A stretch of DNA of 11,824 bases from Nitrososphaerota archaeon (GTDB taxonomy: Archaea > Thermoproteota > Nitrososphaeria > Nitrososphaerales > Nitrosopumilaceae). The stretch lies in contig JAEFDA010000124.1 of NCBI GenBank assembly GCA_016126025.1, positions 1 to 11,824 on the forward strand, written 5' to 3'. Position 1 is the stretch's first letter. Each line of letters starts with the position of its first letter. Both the position numbers and the translations under genes were made by a program. The notes beneath the pieces are model-generated. The model was given only the letters and a program-made list of their open reading frames with translations. It was not told the origin of the DNA and did not search any database. Positions 7,092-11,824 of this stretch are shown piece after piece.

Positions 7092-7135
7092 GTTAGAACA
7101 ACTCCTGTGGGCTAGCTTGCCGAAGTTGTTCTAAC
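7092..7135. repeat. 12-bp perfect inverted repeat after the operon (possible terminator hairpin)
   Basis: GTTAGAACAACT at 7092-7103 is exactly complementary to AGTTGTTCTAAC at 7124-7135, with a 20-base loop. It begins 34 bases after the operon stop, and five T lie at 7152-7156. It could end the operon transcript or stabilise its 3' end. Arms of 12 bases around a spacer could also be a recombination or protein-binding site. Confidence 0.7.
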
Positions 7136-7656
7136 GAACGTGTTTAGGTGATTTTTAGGGATCAGCCACGCAAAAAATACGCGCCCCATCCTCCATATCA
7201 GCGTGGCATACATGTCGGTCCCTATTCACACAGCCGCGCGGCTAGCCGTAACCATCGCCGGGAGACTTGTCGTCCGGGGGCCCGGCCTACAGATATTTTT
7301 GGAGCAGCTCCAGGATGTTACCGTCCTTATGCGTTAGCATGAGGCCTTATGTGTAATTGAAACTAATATTTTTAATCAGACAGTATTTTGCCTCAGATAT
7401 ACTCCACAATCTACCACTATGCACGGGTAGCCAACATTTGCGGCCGTTATGGGAGTCCAGATACTCCGGAAATTACCAAAAAACGCAAGACCGTGCGCAG
7501 GCTCCCTCACCTTGAGTTTTGTCATACAGAACGGGTGGCGGCGTGCCACTTGTGCGTCAGGGTGACGGCATCCTGGACGCCAGCCCGGCTTCTATTTTTG
7601 ACATGAGTCTGGCCAGCAGCGGACCGGCCTGTTGTTCCCGTGGGCCCAGAGCTCGC
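7136..7656. other. Stretch without a convincing gene between operon and dead IS5-type transposase
   Basis: I see no gene I would defend. A 41-codon plus-strand frame from the ATG at 7212 to the TAG at 7337 has ordinary composition (hydrophobic-basic, containing GLQIFLEQLQDVTVLM) but no recognised family. The part from about 7338 to 7400 is AT-rich and contains AATTGAAAC at 7355-7363. The part from about 7550 to 7656 probably belongs to the left end of the inactive insertion sequence on the minus strand. Confidence 0.35.
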
Positions 7657-8895
7657 TCATGTCTGAGAGGACGGCTTATGTTCATGTCTCGCCCCCAGAT
7701 CCTGGGCCGTCCCCGTATATGGGCCCCTGAGCAGCCTGTACCGCTCTATGTCGCCCATGGCTCACTCCGCCAGTATTCTGGTTTTGGCCGTCTCCTTGTT
7801 GCGCTTTGTCTGGACCTCGCTCAGACCGCCGTGCCTGGGCTCATATCCGGGGTTGTCCTTGCGCAGGCGTTTGGTGCCCTGCATATGATCAAACTGCGGA
7901 TAGTCCTTCTTGATTCCTTGGTACCCTAGCTCTGAGACCATCATCCTTTTCCCCTCTGCGCTGCATGTTTTGGCCAGATCCAGCAGCCACGCGCCCGCCT
8001 CGGCTAGCTGCTTCTTGAGCAGGGCATAGTCGTGGGTGCTGCCGTCCACCGTCTCGCTGACATTCAGAATGAGGCCGGCGCAGTTGGTGATCACCTGCAC
8101 GTTGTGAGTGAACTGTTTCTTCTTTCCGCTGTATGAGGTCTTCTGCTGTATCCTGTCGCCGAGCCTATATCACAGTATGTGCATGCCGTCCACCAGCAGC
8201 CTCAAGTGTGGAACCATCTCTGTTATGCCATCAACTGACTCGGCCATGCTCAGCAGCCCGGGCAAAAACTTTGGGGATGCGACTATCCGTTCCAGTATGT
8301 CGGTGGCCAGGTCCAGATATTTTGACATGCCGGACTGTTCCACTCCGTGCCACAACTGCGGGGCGCCCTCTGACATTCCCGTATAGTATCGAACCAGCGC
8401 CGGTAGCAGTATATGCAGTGGGTACAGCTTGCACCGGTTTCCCGAGTCGCTGGCCCGCAGGCCGTCCCCCCGGAACAGGGGCCCACACTCCATGGCGAGC
8501 GGCTCGAACAATCTCAGTTTGAACGCAAACTGCTTGGGGGTGCACCCGATGATCCTCTTCGGCAGCTTGGGGTTTCAATTATCCAGTAAGCTCCGAGACA
8601 TGGTTCCACATGGTGTCGTGGTCGGTGCCCAGCAGTCTGTACCTGTTGCTGAACGCAACGAGGGTCCGCCGCTGCCTTTCTAGGTAATTGTATGCCCGGC
8701 GTTGTCGTTTAGTTTTGCATCATCTTTTTTGGTGGCCTCTACCGCCTGTCTGAAATTCTTGAGGGCCCCGTCCCGCTCCGCGCGAGCTTTTTCGAGTTGC
8801 CGTTTCAGTCGTTTGATCTGATCTGCTTGCGTCATGGTTTGATCATCGACTATTCGGAATGCTTCTACAAGAGTTTGCAATGTTTGCACGCCCAT
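7657..8895 (-). pseudogene. Decayed IS5-type (DDE_Tnp_4-like) transposase with N-terminal coiled coil
   Basis: Read downward from the ATG at 8895. A coiled-coil-like start (DQIKRLKRQLEKARAERDG) runs to about 8700. A segment in another frame (about 8700-8580, RAYNYLERQRRTL... to SELTG) follows, then the original frame resumes (PKLPKRIIGCTPKQFAFKL, an HTH-type region). The catalytic core keeps all three acidic positions: Asp in LLVDGMH (8188-8190), Asp in GSTHDYALL (8029-8031) and Glu at 7765-7767 before AMGDIERYRLL. LGYQGIKKDYP is a typical IS5-group block. It is broken by TGA at 8170-8172, TGA at 7762-7764 and two compensating frame changes near 8690 and 8580. Both TGA codons could derive from CGA by one transition. 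The frame ends at TGA 7657-7659. It cannot give a full product without recoding. No terminal inverted repeats were found by eye. Confidence 0.8.
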
Positions 8896-8970
8896 GCCTC
8901 ATCCAAGAGTGGCGTGGATCGGGTGGAGTGTATCAGCGTCTATTTCATTCGGTTCTTATTTATTTATTAG

Positions 8971-9195
8971 GTTACGCATAATGTCTGTGTTCCTGCTGTA
9001 CCCGGGGTTGCTTTCGACCAACACTTGGCCGAGTGAAGTGCGCGCAAGGGGGTTATCCACCGTAAGGTGCGCGGTCAGCTGATGAACCCGGCAGACATAA
9101 AGATATTCGACACGTTGCTGATCTGCCTGACTACCTAGCGGATTAGGGACCTCAACGTGATGGACCACCTGCGCGAGACGCTAAGCGCGGCCTAG
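8971..9195 (+). pseudogene. C-terminal remnant of an IS66-like transposase
   Basis: One continuous plus-strand frame reads PGVAFDQHLAE, stop, SARKGVIHRKVRGQ, then a hydrophobic segment, stop, RIRDLNVMDHLRE. This is the order seen at the end of IS66-like transposases (a D-N-x-x-A-E-R block, VIHRK, a helix with a W-R motif, then LNxxxxLRE). The internal stops are TGA at 9034-9036, where the family has Arg (CGA to TGA), and TAG at 9136-9138, where the family usually has Trp (TGG to TAG). The final TAG at 9193-9195 may be the natural end. Everything upstream of 8971 is missing, and the neighbour on the left is a different inactive transposase in the opposite direction. The family call is from motif memory and is moderate. 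Confidence 0.6.
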
Positions 9196-9382
9196 ACTAC
9201 AACTATCCGGAATGCAGACATTGAATGTAGTTCATAGTGAACTTAACCGCATACGACTCGACGCGCCGGTGGACTTATAATGACAGCATCACCAGCCACC
9301 TTTTGATGACACTCCCACACTTATGGATAGATTGTAAACGTGCTGATGTGATGACATGAACCGTATGCAACTATCATGGTGA

Positions 9383-10204
9383 TTGTGCATGGGAATCGGG
9401 AAGTTTCTCCGGACGGCCAAAATCAGTAGACGGTATCCATACAGGTGGATTACCGCCAAGTGGCGGCGCCTGCCGGATTTTGTCATCATCGGGACACAAA
9501 AGTCCGCCAGTACGTCCCTGTACCAGTTTATCACCGACCACCCTAGGGTGACAGCCGCGCGTATCAAGGAGATAGACTATTTCACCATCAACTACAAGTA
9601 CGGCCAAGGGTGGTACCAGTCAAACTTTCCCATCGATGATGGAAAGATGACAGGCGAGGCCAGCATCAACTATATGCTTTATGCCAGTGCCCCATCTAGG
9701 ATGGCTTCATATCTACCGGACGCCAAATTGCTGGTGGTCCTGCGTAACCCTGTCGACAGGGCATATTCACAATACCAGATGATGTTCCGAAAGAAGTTGG
9801 TGACCTCTACCTTCGAGGATGCATTGGATGCGGAGCAGGCCAATTGGGGTGGCCGGAACGGTTGGCTGCTACGGGATGACGACCCGGTGTCGTTCGCAAT
9901 CAACTCGTACTTGGCCAAGGGACACTATGCCGACCAGCTGGCCAACTGGTTTGAGCATTACCCGCGCAAACAGTTCCTTATCATATCGACGGAGGAGATG
10001 AAAAACGACATCAATGGTACCATGGAGAAGGTGTTCGGGTTTCTCGGCTTGCCGTTTGTCCGGCAAGATACCTACCATAATCTCAATAAATGGAAATATC
10101 CCCCGATGTCCCCGGAGACGCGCGAGATGTTAGTCAAACACTTCCACTCGCACAACGTCAAACTCCAACAACTACTGGGCAGGAACTTTGGGTGGGATAG
10201 TTGA
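9383..10204 (+). CDS. PAPS-dependent sulfotransferase (heparan-sulfate-sulfotransferase-like)
   Basis: The 273-residue protein reads from TTG at 9383; an ATG two codons later (9389) is an equally good start. Seen: the 5'-phosphosulfate loop FVIIGTQKSASTSLY at 33-47 with the expected Lys40, the KEIDYFT block at 62-68 (family KE-x-x-F motif), and the 3'-phosphate site VVLRNPVDRAYSQYQ at 118-132 (Arg121, Ser129). Later blocks such as SYLAKGHYADQLANWFEHY (175-193) and the C-terminal NLNKWKYPP also fit Sulfotransfer_1 enzymes of the heparan-sulfate and glycan type. It would transfer sulfate from PAPS to a sugar hydroxyl or amine. No signal peptide or membrane helix is seen, so it likely acts in the cytoplasm on a nucleotide- or lipid-linked glycan before export. 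No clear TATA box at leaderless distance; TTATAA at 9275-9280 is about 105 bases upstream. Confidence 0.85.
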   Translation: MCMGIGKFLRTAKISRRYPYRWITAKWRRLPDFVIIGTQKSASTSLYQFITDHPRVTAARIKEIDYFTINYKYGQGWYQSNFPIDDGKMTGEASINYMLYASAPSRMASYLPDAKLLVVLRNPVDRAYSQYQMMFRKKLVTSTFEDALDAEQANWGGRNGWLLRDDDPVSFAINSYLAKGHYADQLANWFEHYPRKQFLIISTEEMKNDINGTMEKVFGFLGLPFVRQDTYHNLNKWKYPPMSPETREMLVKHFHSHNVKLQQLLGRNFGWDS

Positions 10205-10299
10205 TGGTGCCTGTATCGGTTGCGCGTATGTGCGCCGTCTGGTGTGAGAGCGAGTATACGGAGGCGTTCACAGCATGGAATCTGATACTGGCGACGTAT

Positions 10300-10335
10300 G
10301 TAACCAATTAGTAGATAATATGCGTAATTGGCTAC
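10300..10335. repeat. Imperfect inverted repeat downstream of the sulfotransferase
   Basis: GTAaCCAATTA at 10300-10310 pairs with TAATTGGcTAC at 10325-10335: ten pairs, one A/C mismatch and a 14-base loop. It lies about 95 bases after the sulfotransferase stop and could mark the transcript end. Directly after it, GGCTA (10330-10334) and TAGCC form a second small palindrome. Confidence 0.5.
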
Positions 10336-10861
10336 TTTCTTGACTAGCCGTAATTCAACCGCCGACAAACAATTTTGTACATGTTCAACCGAACACTTTA
10401 GATTATGAAAGATCATGGTCCACTTCGAATATGCCCGAAACTAAGGAACAGACCATAGCCAGGCTGCATAGTATTGGACAAAAAGGATAGAGATTATGCA
10501 GACCCTCTCGCCCCATACTTGATTTGAAATTTACAAAACACGACTAAGATTAGAGCAATTGCCGGAACAAGCCTATGCCGCCTACCACATGTCCCAACAA
10601 CGGCCAATTCACATACCCGCCCCTGCTTCCGGGATGCCGTAGAGCGGTCACATAGTAACCGGTGTGATCATATGGGATAAGCCTCCCGTATTCCCATGAC
10701 AACTGCCAACAAAACGTCAGAGCACGGAGACCTAGAAACATTCACAGACCAACACCAAATGGGGACGTCCCGGCCGGAATCTATAGCGTCGACTAAAAGT
10801 TCGTTCAGACTGAAGCTCTCAAATTGAAACCAATAATGATCCCCTCCCATGCTGGTGTGGC
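10336..10861. other. Stretch without a convincing gene before the IS630 transposase
   Basis: The whole gap from 10205 to 10861 is AT-richer than the left part of the window and has stops in all plus-strand frames. Two overlapping minus-strand frames (about 10550-10874) give short, partly hydrophobic products with no family I recognise. They could be fragments of a decayed gene but may be chance. AATTGAAAC occurs at 10822-10830. The left end of the IS630-type element should lie in the last part, but I cannot see its inverted repeat without the other end. Confidence 0.4.
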
Positions 10862-11824
10862 ATGGACAAAACAAAGCGGGAGGAGCTGGAGAAAGCGTAC
10901 AGGAAAGAGAAGGATTCCAGGGCAGTGCCCAAGATGCTTACTGTACACATGGTCCGCGTGCGCAAAATGGGCATAGGCGAGACTGCCGCCAACCTAATGC
11001 GGTCCGAGCGGTGGGTGCACGAATGGCTGGAACGCTTCGATGCCGGGGGCTAGACGGCCTCCGGGATCCTCCCAGAACCGGTCGGCTTCCAAAGATTCTG
11101 CGCGAGATCATGGCGCGGATAATCGAGCGATCCGTCCAACCCAAGTGCACCCCCAAGGAGCTGCAGAAGGTAATACGCGAAGAGATCGGCACTAGGCTGC
11201 ACATAACAAACGTCCGGAAGACAATACGTCGGTACGGACTGACCCCAAAGGTTCCACAGAGTACACATCAACAGGGCCAGCAGGGATGCCTTTTGAAGCT
11301 GGCAGTATCGCTTTGACAGGCGTGTTTGGCGCTTGGAGAAGAGATTCACCATCTTGGACATGGACGAGGCGTTCTTCGTCTACGATGTAGCATTTGGACG
11401 CAAATGTTGGTCCTCACGGAGAGAGCGGATCGTCGTGCCGTACACCGGAAGCCACAAGAGGATCATAGTCTATGGTGCCATCGCTAAAGACGGTAGGCAG
11501 CTCTTCTAGTCGAGCGAGTTGTTTGACGCGCCAACCTTCGTCTGGTACCTCAAGGAACTACGGAGACACTTCGGAAAGGCAGTGGTGGTGATGGACAGGG
11601 CGTCCCCGCACCGCGCAAAAGCCGCCAAAAAGCTGCTGCGGGAGAACAAAAACATCAGAAGCATCTACCTTCCGCAAGGATCCCGTACCTCAACGCGGTT
11701 GAGGAATGCTGGCGCCAAGAAAAACAGATTCTGCTCGTATCAGAATACTATCGAACGTTTGCTGACCTGTGCAATGCCATCATCACGTATTATCGGACTA
11801 TGAGATTCAAGTTGGACATATTCA
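10862..11824 (+). pseudogene. Decayed IS630-family transposase, runs off the right edge
   Basis: The ATG at 10862 opens an N-terminal helix-turn-helix region (ETAANLMRSERWVHEWLERF). Frame changes occur near 11047 (five-G run, one base short, frame then reads GLDGLRDPPRTGRLP), near 11262-11266 (back to the first frame, VHINRASRDAF) and near 11682 (C run one base short, then PYLNAVEECWRQEKQ). In-frame stops are TGA at 11294-11296 and TAG at 11507-11509; the latter sits where Gln (CAG) would fit. All three catalytic positions survive: Asp at 11363-11365 in LDMDEAFF, Asp at 11594-11596 in VVVMDRASPHR and Glu at 11701-11703 in LNAVEECW. That order is typical of IS630/Tc1-mariner enzymes. The last codons (RTMRFKLDIF) are still open at the edge. 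It needs three frame corrections and two stop readthroughs, so it is almost certainly dead. Confidence 0.85.

Noticed and set aside
7519..7929. Plus-strand frame of 136 codons
   Set aside because: Lies antisense to the C-terminal end of the IS5-type transposase, whose motifs are clear.
8572..8580. ATTGAAAC, a common end of archaeal CRISPR repeats
   Set aside because: No direct repeats with regular spacers occur near any copy; it lies inside a transposase pseudogene.
8971..9195. Possibility that TGA and TAG stops are read through as Arg or Trp to give an active IS66-like protein
   Set aside because: The N-terminal part with the catalytic residues is absent, so readthrough would not yield an enzyme.
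10550..10874. Two overlapping minus-strand frames of about 63-68 codons
   Set aside because: Short, no recognised domain, no promoter or convincing start; kept only as a remark in the gap entry.

Overview
The window looks like a piece of a Thaumarchaeota (Nitrososphaerota) chromosome, most like the GC-rich, sponge-associated Cenarchaeum type. This is an inference. It rests on a secreted blue-copper (plastocyanin/halocyanin-like) protein beside a CFI-box membrane protein, on archaeal TATA-like boxes about 25-35 bases ahead of start codons with no clear Shine-Dalgarno site (leaderless style), and on TTG/GTG starts. I see no tRNA, rRNA or CRISPR array.

Layout from left to right. (1) 1-1325, minus strand: a probable two-gene unit, a secreted CFI-box protein followed 8 bases later by a secreted blue-copper protein. 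The copper protein ends at the window edge in perfect 33-bp tandem repeats that encode an Asp/His/Met-rich tail. (2) 1660-2451, plus strand: an intact LpxA-like left-handed beta-helix acyltransferase with its own TATA box. (3) 2452-4188: a poor region holding a broken IS4/IS5-type transposase tail (about 2800-3043) and an unidentified, probably decayed gene (3305-4192). (4) 4189-7057: a tight three-gene operon, AT-richer than its surroundings. It encodes a small two-helix membrane protein, a CarB-like ATP-grasp ligase, and a fusion of a HAD phosphatase with a NodB/WbmS-like deacetylase. The second and third genes each start with TTG two bases after the previous stop. A 12-bp perfect inverted repeat lies just after the operon. 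(5) 7657-9195: two more dead transposases, an IS5-type one on the minus strand (two stops and two frame changes) and an IS66-like C-terminal remnant on the plus strand (two stops). (6) 9383-10204: an intact PAPS-dependent sulfotransferase. (7) 10205-10861: no convincing gene. (8) 10862 to the right edge: an IS630 transposase broken by three frame changes and two stops.

Taken together, the intact genes suggest a cell-surface or exopolysaccharide modification island: acylation (LpxA-like), amide or peptide-type ligation (ATP-grasp), dephosphorylation plus deacetylation (HAD-NodB fusion), and sulfation. The island is interspersed with at least four unrelated, decayed insertion sequences, which fits horizontal acquisition followed by loss of mobility. 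The fused HAD-deacetylase with its coupled ATP-grasp partner is the best candidate for an undescribed pathway. Its substrate cannot be read from the sequence.
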